From Hellea sp. (lineage in GTDB: Bacteria > Pseudomonadota > Alphaproteobacteria > Caulobacterales > Maricaulaceae): DNA of 50,127 nt. Shown piece after piece: positions 42,948-50,127 of this stretch; the stretch's first letter is position 1; each line of letters opens with the position of its first letter. Under the pieces are notes generated by a model that was not told the DNA's origin, did not search any database, and saw nothing but the letters and a program-made list of their open reading frames with translations. Location of the stretch: the NCBI GenBank assembly GCA_020631215.1, contig JAHDHS010000015.1, positions 1-50,127 on the forward strand. Reading direction: 5' to 3'. The translations under genes were made by a program, and so were the position numbers.

Positions 42948-43772
42948 ATGGCCGATAATGAACAAACCGAAGAGGTCGATGTGACCAAAGCTTGGGCCGC
43001 GACGCAGGACCAAAAAGGTAAAGCCAAAAAGCTTCGCACTTTTGCCGGCCTGTCATGGCTGGTTGCGATTGGCACAGAGATCGGCGCGATTGTCTTAGTG
43101 CTGAAAGACAAGTTCAATGAAGGTAATCTGGCCTTGTTGATTGGTCTTCTGGTCGTCATTGCCATCTTCGCTATGGCAGGCAGCGTGCTTTGGAAACGGG
43201 CCAATAAACATGATCCCGCCACCAAAGCCGAACCGACAAAGTTCTTCATCCAAAATCAGCTCGGCGCAATTATCACCGTGCTGGCCTTCCTGCCGCTTTT
43301 GGCTCTGGTCTTTATGGATAAAGATATGGATCCGCGTACGAAGAAGATCGCCGGTGGTATCGGTGTCGGACTGGCTGCGCTGGCGACGGTTGTTGGTATC
43401 GATTTCAACCCGCCATCCGTTGAGCAATATACGCAGGACATGAATGAATGTGCGGCCCAGATTAAAGCCAATCAGCCAACCACAGCCTGTTCACCTGAAG
43501 TGGCTGCGCAAGCCAAAGACATCGCCGAAGACTCAGAGGCAGTCGCCGAGGCCACGGGTGGTCTGGATACGGTCTATTGGATTGCGCCCAAAGGCGGAGC
43601 CGAAAAGTCATCACATGAGCTTGTTTTCCACCTTTGCCCGGATGTCAGCACATTGCGCGGTAAAAATGTGGTCAGCGGCACAGTCACGGAAGCCTATGCC
43701 CAAAACGCCAAGCGCCTGACAAAACAAATCGCCATGGAACGCAAACAGTGCGGGTTTGCGACGGCTGAGTAA
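42948..43772 (+). CDS. Unrecognised membrane protein
   Basis: 274 residues. The first 30 are hydrophilic, then come two membrane helices (LSWLVAIGTEIGAIVLVL and LALLIGLLVVIAIFAMAGSVLW), a short loop, a third helix (AIITVLAFLPLLALVFM) and a fourth hydrophobic stretch (GGIGVGLAALATVVGI). The soluble C-terminal half (from about residue 165) has cysteines (NECAAQIKANQPTTACSP, LCPD and KQCGF) that could form disulfides, suggesting that this half is periplasmic. I cannot place it in a family. ATG 42948 follows AGGGA; an in-frame ATG at 42897 is less likely. Monocistronic with its own terminator. Confidence 0.75.
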   Translation: MADNEQTEEVDVTKAWAATQDQKGKAKKLRTFAGLSWLVAIGTEIGAIVLVLKDKFNEGNLALLIGLLVVIAIFAMAGSVLWKRANKHDPATKAEPTKFFIQNQLGAIITVLAFLPLLALVFMDKDMDPRTKKIAGGIGVGLAALATVVGIDFNPPSVEQYTQDMNECAAQIKANQPTTACSPEVAAQAKDIAEDSEAVAEATGGLDTVYWIAPKGGAEKSSHELVFHLCPDVSTLRGKNVVSGTVTEAYAQNAKRLTKQIAMERKQCGFATAE

Positions 43773-43799
43773 GTTTTGCTACAAAGAGTGAATCACTCG

Positions 43800-43824
43800 A
43801 GGCGGGATTAATCCCGCCTTTTTT
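43800..43824 (+). terminator. Rho-independent terminator
   Basis: GGCGGGATTAATCCCGCC is a perfect palindrome followed by six T. It lies 28 bases after the stop of the unrecognised membrane protein. Confidence 0.93.
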
Positions 43825-43884
43825 ATCGCTTCATTCTCTGCCTATCACCTAGCCAGTGACGGCTTAGTTAGGCATAAGAATTGA

Positions 43885-45747
43885 ATGACGGATTTTCTTT
43901 TACTGGCATTCACGTTTTTATTTGCGGGCGTTATTGCCGTGCCGATTGCCACGCGGCTCGGTTTGGGGTCCGTCTTAGGCTATTTGCTTGCCGGGATCGC
44001 CATAGCGCCGATCCTGAATTTTCTTCATGTGGATGTCATCGCCATTCAGCATTTCGCCGAATTTGGCGTTGTAATGATGTTATTTCTCATCGGACTGGAA
44101 TTGGAACCCAAATTGCTCTGGGGGATGCGGCACCGATTAATGGGGCTGGGCGGCGGTCAGATTATCGGGACAACGGTAATTATCGCGATCGCCGCTTTCT
44201 TGCTGGGGCAGCCTTGGCAAATTTCACTGGCTATCGGCTTAATCCTGGCCTTGTCCTCAACCGCAATTGTCCTGCAAACCTTGAATGAAAAAGGCTTGAT
44301 GAAAAGCGATGGCGGGCAGTCGACTTTTTCAGTCTTACTGACACAGGATATCGCCGTCATTCCGATGCTGGCCTTGATGCCACTGCTGGCCATGCCGGAG
44401 TTGATGGACGCCGTGCATCACGGGGCAGAGGAGGGCGATCACGGGTCGGGCATAAGCCTCGTGTCTGGCCTAAATGGCTGGCAAACGACGCTGGTGACGA
44501 TAGGCGCGGTGGGCTTTGTTGTACTGTGCGGGAATTATCTGACCCGGCCATTATTCCGGATTATCGCCTCCACAGGCTTGCGGGAATTATTCACCAGTGC
44601 GGCTTTGATGCTGGTGATCGGGATTGCACTCTTGATGATCTTGGTGGGATTGTCCCCTGCCTTGGGCACGTTTTTAGCAGGCGTGGTTCTGGCGAATAGC
44701 GAATACCGACATGAATTAGAGGCCGATATAGAGCCCTTTAAAGGCTTACTACTGGGCCTGTTTTTTATGACGGTCGGGGCAGGGATTAATTTCGCGCTCC
44801 TGTCAGATAATTTGACCAATATCCTGCTCCTGACATTTGGTTTGATAGCGGCAAAGTTTCTCGTTTTACTGTCGCTGGCTTATATCTTCAAAATTCGCGG
44901 CGGGCACAAATGGCTTTTCGCTTTGGGGCTGGCTCAGGCCGGTGAATTTGGATTTGTTCTGCTGGCCTTTACGACTGCCAATGGTATTTTACCGCCCGAT
45001 TTGGCCGACAGGCTTCTTTTGGTCGTCGCGCTCTCTATGTTGCTGACGCCGCTCTTGTTTATTCTCTATGACAAGGTGATCGCGCCGCGCTTTTCGCAAA
45101 CGCAGGAACGCGAGATGGATGATATGCCGCCGGACAGTCATATCATTATCGCCGGGCGCGGTCGCGTGGGAGGTATTGTGGACCGCATGCTGCGGGCGGC
45201 AGGTCATGAAGCGACGGTGATTGATTATAGTTCGCGGCAGCTGGATATGCTGAAGCGTTACGGGATAGTCCATGCCTATTATGGGGATGCGACCCGCCCT
45301 GATTTGCTCCATTCAGCGGGCATTGCCAAAGCCAGGCTGCTGATCGTCGCGATTGATAACAAGCATGAAATTGATGAGCTGGTGAAATATGCGCTGAAAA
45401 ACTATCCCAATCTGCACATCATCGCGCGGGCGGTGGACCGGAACCATGTGTTCGACCTCTGGGCTCATGGCTGCCGTGATATTATCCGGGAAAGCTATGA
45501 CAGCTCCCTGCGCATTGGCCGTTCAGCCTATGAGGCGCTCGGCGTGTCTTATGAGACAGCCGAACGTATGAAGGATGAGTTTAACGAGTCAGATGGCAAG
45601 TCCATGCTGGAGGTCGCCAGCGCCTATAATGTGAACATTCCAGCCCATGAAAATGATGCCTATGTCAAAAAAGTCCGTGAAATGGTGGCGGATTGGGAGC
45701 CGCAACTTAGGCAGCGGGTCATGGAAATTATGAAATCAGGCGATTAA
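43885..45747 (+). CDS. Monovalent cation:proton antiporter, KefB/KefC type (CPA2)
   Basis: 620 residues. The N-terminal 390 residues form a 12-13-helix CPA2 exchanger (GVVMMLFLIGLELEPKLLW, ALSSTAIVLQTLNEKGL, LSPALGTFLAGVVLANSEYRHELEADIEPFKGLLLGLFFMTVGA). An RCK_N/TrkA-N domain follows at about 410-530, with the nucleotide-binding IIAGRGRVGGIVDRML. Together these suggest potassium efflux gated by NAD(H) or glutathione adducts, as in Kef systems; gshA is elsewhere in the window. The C-terminal tail is 90 residues and lacks a full RCK_C. No KefF/KefG partner is adjacent. The stop overlaps that of convergent algH. Confidence 0.92.
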   Translation: MTDFLLLAFTFLFAGVIAVPIATRLGLGSVLGYLLAGIAIAPILNFLHVDVIAIQHFAEFGVVMMLFLIGLELEPKLLWGMRHRLMGLGGGQIIGTTVIIAIAAFLLGQPWQISLAIGLILALSSTAIVLQTLNEKGLMKSDGGQSTFSVLLTQDIAVIPMLALMPLLAMPELMDAVHHGAEEGDHGSGISLVSGLNGWQTTLVTIGAVGFVVLCGNYLTRPLFRIIASTGLRELFTSAALMLVIGIALLMILVGLSPALGTFLAGVVLANSEYRHELEADIEPFKGLLLGLFFMTVGAGINFALLSDNLTNILLLTFGLIAAKFLVLLSLAYIFKIRGGHKWLFALGLAQAGEFGFVLLAFTTANGILPPDLADRLLLVVALSMLLTPLLFILYDKVIAPRFSQTQEREMDDMPPDSHIIIAGRGRVGGIVDRMLRAAGHEATVIDYSSRQLDMLKRYGIVHAYYGDATRPDLLHSAGIAKARLLIVAIDNKHEIDELVKYALKNYPNLHIIARAVDRNHVFDLWAHGCRDIIRESYDSSLRIGRSAYEALGVSYETAERMKDEFNESDGKSMLEVASAYNVNIPAHENDAYVKKVREMVADWEPQLRQRVMEIMKSGD

Positions 45748-46310
45748 GCCCGCCCGCCGGAATGAGAGAGCATTTCCGGGCTGATGCCCATACCCGACAA
45801 GGCTTTGGCCCATTTTCCGTCCAGATCATCTTCGAATATCAGGGCCTCATCGGCGTCACAGGTCAGCCAGGCATTTTGCATGATTTCGGCCTCAAGCTGT
45901 CCCGCGCCCCATCCGGCATAGCCAATGGCCAGCATGGCTTTCTCCGGCGCATCCTCACTGACAAGGGCCGCCAGAATATCTTTGGTCGCCGTCAGTGATA
46001 ATGTGTCGGAAAGTTTCAGACTGGTTTCCTGCCGGAAGTAATCAGCACTGTGCAGGACAAAACCGCGATTAATGTCCACCGGTCCGCCGGAGAGCACTGG
46101 TTTATCCGCGACGCGCACATCGCCCTCAATTCCGATTTTCTCCAAAAGGTCAGAGATGAGCATGCCAGCTTTGCCCTTATTGATGACAATGCCCATCGCG
46201 CCCTGATCATCATGGGAGCAGACATAAATCACACTATAGGCGAAACGCGGATCTCCCATATCCGGCGTGGCGAGGAGCAATTTTCCGGCAAATTTTGTTG
46301 GGGCATCCAT
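45744..46310 (-). CDS. YqgE/AlgH family protein
   Basis: 188 residues of an UPF0301 fold. Typical blocks are GKLLLATPDMGDPRFAYSVIYVC, GAMGIVINK, LSGGPVDINRGFVLHS and LAIGYAGWGAGQLEAEIMQNAWL. Pseudomonas AlgH was first linked to alginate regulation; its biochemical role is unclear. The start at ATG 46310 faces the peroxiredoxin gene (102-bp gap holding both promoters). The stop overlaps that of the antiporter. Confidence 0.92.
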   Translation of the reverse strand: MDAPTKFAGKLLLATPDMGDPRFAYSVIYVCSHDDQGAMGIVINKGKAGMLISDLLEKIGIEGDVRVADKPVLSGGPVDINRGFVLHSADYFRQETSLKLSDTLSLTATKDILAALVSEDAPEKAMLAIGYAGWGAGQLEAEIMQNAWLTCDADEALIFEDDLDGKWAKALSGMGISPEMLSHSGGRA

Positions 46311-46412
46311 AGGCCCAAGATTGGCCTGCCCGCGAAAAACGTCAAGCTAATCTTGCGAAACTGTCATCTTCCCCCCATATATATCGAAACACAATAACAA
46401 AGGGACTCCCAT

Positions 46413-46895
46413 ATGAGTATCAAATCCGGTGACAAATTACCCAACGCCACCTTTATGAGCATGGGTCCGGACGGCCCCGCGCCGATGAATACGGACGATA
46501 TTTTCAAGGGCCAGAAAGTGGCCTTTTTTGCCGTGCCCGGTGCTTTCACGCCGACCTGTTCGGCCAAACATCTGCCGGGCTTTAAAGAGCATGCAGCAGC
46601 CTTGAAAGCCAAGGGCATCGATAAAATCGCCTGCACATCTGTCAATGACGTCTTTGTTATGGATGCATGGGGCAAGGATCAGGGTGCTGGCGAAGAGGTT
46701 TTGATGCTAGCAGACGGCAATGGTGAATTTGCTAAATCTATCGGCCTGGAGCTCGACGCAACAGGTTTCGGTATGGGCGCACGGTCTCAACGCTATGCCA
46801 TGGTCGTCAATGACGGCACAGTAGAGCAATTATTCGTCGAGGAGGGGGGCGAATTTAAAGTCTCCTCAGCGGAATATATGCTGGAGCAATTATAG
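46413..46895 (+). CDS. Peroxiredoxin, Prx5 type
   Basis: 160 residues, cytosolic, reduces hydrogen peroxide and organic peroxides. The active site is PGAFTPTCSAKHLPGF with the peroxidatic Cys49, preceded by the conserved Pro42 and Thr46. Further blocks are ACTSVNDVFVMDAWGKDQGA, LADGNGEFAKSIGLELDATGFGMGARSQRYAMVV and the C-terminal EEGGEFKVSSAEYMLEQL. The pattern is that of the Prx5 group, which includes atypical 2-Cys and 1-Cys glutathione/glutaredoxin-dependent enzymes; the only other cysteine in reach is Cys71 in ACTS. GGGAC and AAAGG lie before ATG 46413. Confidence 0.93.
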   Translation: MSIKSGDKLPNATFMSMGPDGPAPMNTDDIFKGQKVAFFAVPGAFTPTCSAKHLPGFKEHAAALKAKGIDKIACTSVNDVFVMDAWGKDQGAGEEVLMLADGNGEFAKSIGLELDATGFGMGARSQRYAMVVNDGTVEQLFVEEGGEFKVSSAEYMLEQL

Positions 46896-46980
46896 ATTTG
46901 CCCCAACATAATCAAACGGGGCGCAAACCGGGCGCTGGTGCCACAGCGCCAAGATAACCGTCATTTAAAAGGAGAGAGAT

Positions 46981-47904
46981 ATGGACGGATTTGAATATTT
47001 ACCTTTAGTGCTGGTCGCGGTCGGCATCATCCTGATTGCGACAGCGGTGGTGATCGTCCCGCAGGGGCGTGAATATACGCTGGAAACTTTTGGCCGTTAC
47101 AGCCGGACACTGAAACCCGGCCTGTCATTCATCATCCCTGTTTTCCAGCGCATCAGCAAGAAAATGGACATGCGCGAGCGGGTGATCGACATCCCCTCAC
47201 AGGGTGTGATCACCAAAGACAATGTGATGGTCACGGCCGATGCTGTGGTCTTTATTCAGGTCATTGATGCGCGCATGGCGACTTATGAAGTCAGTAATCT
47301 GGAAAACGCGATCCAGAACCTCTGCCTGACCAATGTGCGGACGGTGGTCGGTTCCATGGATCTGGATGAAGTGCTGTCCAAGCGTGACGCGATTAACGCC
47401 AAATTGCTGGAAGTGATTGACCAAGCCACAGATACTTGGGGCACGAAGGTCACGCGGATCGAAATCAAAGATTTGTCACCGCCCGCTGATATCACGCAGG
47501 CCATGAACAAGCAGATGAAAGCCGAGCGCGAAAAACGCTCTGACATTCTGATTGCCGAAGGTCATAAACAGTCTCAAATCCTAAAGGCCGAAGGCGAGAA
47601 AGAAGCCGCTATTCGCGAAGCTGAGGGCCGCAAAACCGCTGCCTTCCTCGATGCCGAAGCGCGCGAGCGTGAAGCCGAAGCCGAAGCCAAAGCAACCGAT
47701 ATGGTTAGCCAAGCCATCGCCAAAGGTGACGTCAATGCCGTCAATTACTTTGTCGCGCAGGAATATGTGAAGGCCTTTGAAAGCTTGGCGAAATCGCCCA
47801 ACCAAAAAACGGTGATTGTGCCGGCTGAGCTGTCCAATCTGGCGGCGACTGTGGGCGGGATTGGCGCGCTGCTGGATGCCGGCGGCAAGGCTAATAAGAA
47901 GTAG
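46981..47904 (+). CDS. qmcA: SPFH/Band 7 domain protein (QmcA/stomatin-like)
   Basis: 307 residues. One N-terminal membrane helix (LVLVAVGIILIATAVVIV) is followed by the Band 7 domain (GREYTLETFGRYSRTLKPGLSFIIP, MDMRERVIDIPSQGVITKDNV, NVRTVVGSMDLDEVLSKRDAINAKL) and a long Ala/Glu/Lys coiled coil (about 185-240) that drives oligomerisation. These proteins form ring scaffolds in membranes and often affect membrane proteases. A strong GGAGAG lies just before ATG 46981. It is nine bases upstream of an NfeD gene, the usual partner. Confidence 0.92.
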   Translation: MDGFEYLPLVLVAVGIILIATAVVIVPQGREYTLETFGRYSRTLKPGLSFIIPVFQRISKKMDMRERVIDIPSQGVITKDNVMVTADAVVFIQVIDARMATYEVSNLENAIQNLCLTNVRTVVGSMDLDEVLSKRDAINAKLLEVIDQATDTWGTKVTRIEIKDLSPPADITQAMNKQMKAEREKRSDILIAEGHKQSQILKAEGEKEAAIREAEGRKTAAFLDAEAREREAEAEAKATDMVSQAIAKGDVNAVNYFVAQEYVKAFESLAKSPNQKTVIVPAELSNLAATVGGIGALLDAGGKANKK

Positions 47905-47913
47905 GAGGCCGCG

Positions 47914-48387
47914 ATGGAATCCGAAACCAATACATTCATAGCGATGCTTGAGAGCATGGACGCAACGCGCTGGACGATCCTGGGGGTCGTCCTGTTCGGG
48001 GCGGAAATGCTAACCGGCACGACCTATATTCTTTGGCCAGCCGCAGCGGCGATCTTGGTGGGTTTGCTGACCTTTCTTGCGCCCGGCGTGTCATGGGAGT
48101 TGCAGTTTATTCTGTTCTTCGCCTTGTCCACGGCGCTGCTGGTGTTTGGGCACTATTTTATCCGCCCGAAAGTCAAAGGCGGTGAGCCGTCTGATTTGAA
48201 TGACCGTGCCCGCGCCATGGTCGGCGCCCGCGTCAAAGCCGTCAATAATTTCGACACTGGCCGGGGCCGTGTGCAGGTCGGTGACACCCAATGGGCCGCC
48301 GCCATGGAAGACGGCAACGCCTCCAAGGGCGACGAGCTTCGCGTCACCGCCGTCAAAGGCGCCACGCTTTGGGTCGAGAAAGCCTAG
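47914..48387 (+). CDS. NfeD family membrane protein
   Basis: 157 residues. Membrane segments are WTILGVVLFGAEMLTG, YILWPAAAAILVGLLTFLA and ELQFILFFALSTALLVFGHYFI, followed by a C-terminal OB-like domain (ARAMVGARVKAVNNFDTGRGRVQVGDTQWAAAMED, GDELRVTAVKGATLWVEK). It lacks the ClpP-like protease domain of long NfeD, so it is the short form that pairs with stomatin/SPFH proteins. The pair is cotranscribed (nine-base gap). The function is membrane quality control by inference from the family. Confidence 0.92.
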   Translation: MESETNTFIAMLESMDATRWTILGVVLFGAEMLTGTTYILWPAAAAILVGLLTFLAPGVSWELQFILFFALSTALLVFGHYFIRPKVKGGEPSDLNDRARAMVGARVKAVNNFDTGRGRVQVGDTQWAAAMEDGNASKGDELRVTAVKGATLWVEKA

Positions 48388-48406
48388 GTCCGTCCTTTAA
48401 GTAAAG

Positions 48407-48440
48407 ATCATGGTTGAAATCTTTTGCTTTCAGCCGTGAT
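48407..48440 (+). other. Hairpin downstream of the NfeD gene
   Basis: ATCATGGTTGAAA and TTTCAGCCGTGAT pair over 13 positions, two of them G-U in the plus-strand RNA, around an 8-base loop. It lies 20 bases after the nfeD stop. There is no T tract after it, so it could be an RNA-stability or factor-dependent 3' structure rather than a classical terminator. Confidence 0.4.
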
Positions 48441-48469
48441 TAGAATCTGAGCTTGGCTGACCATTGCCA

Positions 48470-49315
48470 ATGACAAAGCCGGGTGATAGGCCCGATTCCA
48501 TGTCTGCGCCTTTGCACAATTCTGTCAGATCCCGCCCGGCGGACCGCCAATTTGGGCTGGTCAATTGGATGGGTCTGGCCACGCTCTACAAGAAAGAGTG
48601 CAAACGGTTTTTGCGAATATTTCCGCAAACCCTGCTCGCGCCAATTATTTCCAATCTGCTTTATATGACGGTGTTCGTGCTCGCCTTTGCGGCGCTGCGT
48701 GACAACCCCAAAGAGTTCATGGCCTTCCTCGCGCCCGGCCTTGTGATGCTGGGCATCCTCAATAACGCAGCGGGCAACAGCTCTTCCTCCATTATGACGG
48801 CCAAGATGATGGGGTCGATCACCGATGTGCTTATGCCGCCGCTGTCTTATTTCGAGCTGGCGCTGGGCTGGATCGGCGGCGCGGCGACGCGCGGCGTGCT
48901 TGTGGCTCTGGCGACAGGTGCGGCGCTCTCTATTTTCACGCCGATGGTGCCAATGCATCTCTGGGCGGTTCTATTCTTTGGCGTCTCGGCCTCGGTCATG
49001 ATGGCTATGATTGGCGTACTGTCGGGTATTTGGGCGGAGAAATTTGACCAACTGGCCGTGGTCAATCAATTTATCATCCTGCCGCTGTCATTTCTGTCCG
49101 GCACATTTTACAAGATCGATGTCCTGCCGGAGAGTTTTCAAACACTGATCCTGTTTAACCCGCTCTTTTATCTGATTGACGGGTTTCGATATGGATTTTT
49201 AGGGGAATCAGACGGAAACGTCATGATAGGGGTTGCCTTTATCACCGGGCTGAATATCGTCCTGTTTATCGCTGTCATGCTGGTGCTTCGCGCAGGCTGG
49301 CGGATCAAATCCTAA
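48470..49315 (+). CDS. ABC-2 type transporter permease
   Basis: About 281 residues with six membrane helices and a cytosolic N-terminus of about 35 residues. [37 protein letters not shown] is the typical first helix of ABC-2 permeases; the block [48 protein letters not shown] follows, and [44 protein letters not shown] fits the ABC-2 signature. The ATP-binding partner is not adjacent; NfeD is upstream and argD downstream. The start is uncertain: TTG 48464, ATG 48470 or ATG 48500; none has a clear ribosome binding site. Confidence 0.88.
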   Translation: MTKPGDRPDSMSAPLHNSVRSRPADRQFGLVNWMGLATLYKKECKRFLRIFPQTLLAPIISNLLYMTVFVLAFAALRDNPKEFMAFLAPGLVMLGILNNAAGNSSSSIMTAKMMGSITDVLMPPLSYFELALGWIGGAATRGVLVALATGAALSIFTPMVPMHLWAVLFFGVSASVMMAMIGVLSGIWAEKFDQLAVVNQFIILPLSFLSGTFYKIDVLPESFQTLILFNPLFYLIDGFRYGFLGESDGNVMIGVAFITGLNIVLFIAVMLVLRAGWRIKS

Positions 49316-49334
49316 GGCTTACGGAGAACTACAC

Positions 49335-50127
49335 ATGGCCAAAGGAAACCACCTTTTTGATTGTTACAACCCGCCCGCCGTGACCTTTGAGCGCGGCGAG
49401 GGAGCTTATTTATATACCGAAGATGGCGAACGTTATCTTGATTTCATTGCCGGTATTGCTGTGAACGGCCTTGGCCATGCCCCCAAAGAGGTCGGCGAGG
49501 CCGTCAAAGCGCAGATGGACAAGGTCTGGCATTTGTCCAACCTGTTCCGTGTGCCGGGACAGGAAGAGCTGTCAGCAAAATATTGCGCCGCCTTGCCATG
49601 GGCGGAGAAAGTCTTTTTCCAAAACTCCGGCGCGGAGAGCCTGGAACTCGCCATGAAAACCGCCCGCCGTTATCATTTCGGTGAGGGCAATCCAGAGCGT
49701 TACGATATCATCGCCTTTAAAGGCGCGTTTCACGGCCGTACTTTTGCGACCATCAATGCAGCGGGCAATCCGAAATATCTCGAAGGGTTTGGCCCGGCCT
49801 TACCCGGTTTTATCCATATTCCCTTTGGTGACCATGAGGCGCTCAAGGACGCGGTCTCTGACACAACCGCCGCAATCCTTGTCGAGCCCGTTCAGGGCGA
49901 GGGCGGTGTGCGGGCTTTGCCGCCGGAATGTTTGCGCGGCCTGCGGGCGCTCTGTGATGAACAGGGTATCTTACTGATCTATGACGAAGTGCAATGCGGC
50001 GCAGCGCGCACCGGACAGCTTTTCGCCCATCAATGGGTAGAGGGCGGCGAGCCCGATATCATGGCGGTGGCTAAAGGTGTGGGCGGCGGTTTTCCGCTTG
50101 GCGCCTGTATCACTACAGCCGAGGCCT
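49335..50127 (+). CDS. argD: Acetylornithine/aspartate family aminotransferase (ArgD-like), 5' part
   Basis: Cut by the window end after about 264 residues. A pyridoxal-phosphate class III aminotransferase that would make N-acetylornithine in arginine synthesis. Visible features: [77 protein letters not shown] and [15 protein letters not shown] with the PLP-binding Asp, and the Schiff-base lysine in [12 protein letters not shown] at about Lys247. GGAG lies eight bases before ATG 49335. An argF gene often follows in related bacteria but lies beyond the window. Substrate choice between acetylornithine and succinyl-diaminopimelate cannot be told. Confidence 0.9.
   Translation, partial: MAKGNHLFDCYNPPAVTFERGEGAYLYTEDGERYLDFIAGIAVNGLGHAPKEVGEAVKAQMDKVWHLSNLFRVPGQEELSAKYCAALPWAEKVFFQNSGAESLELAMKTARRYHFGEGNPERYDIIAFKGAFHGRTFATINAAGNPKYLEGFGPALPGFIHIPFGDHEALKDAVSDTTAAILVEPVQGEGGVRALPPECLRGLRALCDEQGILLIYDEVQCGAARTGQLFAHQWVEGGEPDIMAVAKGVGGGFPLGACITTAEA

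Noticed and set aside
42800-43249. Longer N-terminus for the YidB-like protein
   Set aside because: The extension overlaps the divergent membrane protein gene and lacks family resemblance; the internal start at 42799 has a ribosome binding site.

Overview
The window looks like chromosomal DNA from a free-living alphaproteobacterium of moderate GC content. The basis is family content and gene order: tldD next to a coxB-coxA-ctaB-coxF-ctaG-coxC-DUF983-surf1 cluster, dnaG followed by rpoD, a plant/alphaproteobacterial-type glutamate-cysteine ligase, a TIGR02301 protein beside a NUDIX hydrolase, a DUF2161 nuclease-like protein, and a DnaG whose zinc ligands are mostly replaced. A marine Hyphomonadales/Maricaulales-like lineage is a guess from overall style. 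I found no rRNA, tRNA, CRISPR array, transposase, integrase or phage gene. The window is mainly housekeeping DNA, and I do not see a convincing new multi-gene system.

Layout. 1-481 and 6564-7080 are the two arms of a composite inverted repeat of about 0.5 kb. They bracket a 6-kb block: a minus-strand run NUDIX, TIGR02301, META-domain lipoprotein, pyrC; the plus-strand SRAP (HMCES/YedK) gene; then minus-strand yaaA, a frameshifted YihY/BrkB gene and a DUF389 membrane protein. 7081-7805 has no gene. It holds two more families of palindromic intergenic repeats and a structured element ending in a terminator, a possible small RNA on the minus strand. 7806-9380 carries arsH, arsR with a palindromic operator, and panD. 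9510-13830 (plus) holds a short asparaginase-like protein, a two-domain M16 protease lipoprotein and a DUF4349 lipoprotein. 13827-24516 (minus) holds a very large DUF2339 membrane protein, an orphan membrane histidine kinase, DUF2161, rpoD, dnaG and an EEP-family nuclease/phosphatase.

24631-29178 (plus) holds rsmE, a Baeyer-Villiger-type monooxygenase translationally coupled to a short-chain dehydrogenase, and gshA. 29175-32950 is a divergent TonB-dependent receptor / POT peptide transporter pair, which suggests peptide scavenging. After a DUF937 protein and tldD (minus) comes the aa3 cytochrome c oxidase cluster (35338-41774), in which many genes overlap or nearly touch. It encodes subunits II, I and III, heme O synthase, the CuB chaperone Cox11/CtaG, SURF1 and small accessory proteins, and is followed by a RimJ-like acetyltransferase.

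The right end holds a YidB/DUF937 protein divergent from an unrecognised membrane protein, a KefB/C-type antiporter, AlgH/YqgE, a Prx5-type peroxiredoxin, an SPFH-NfeD pair, an ABC-2 permease without an adjacent ATPase, and the 5' part of an argD-type aminotransferase cut by the window edge.
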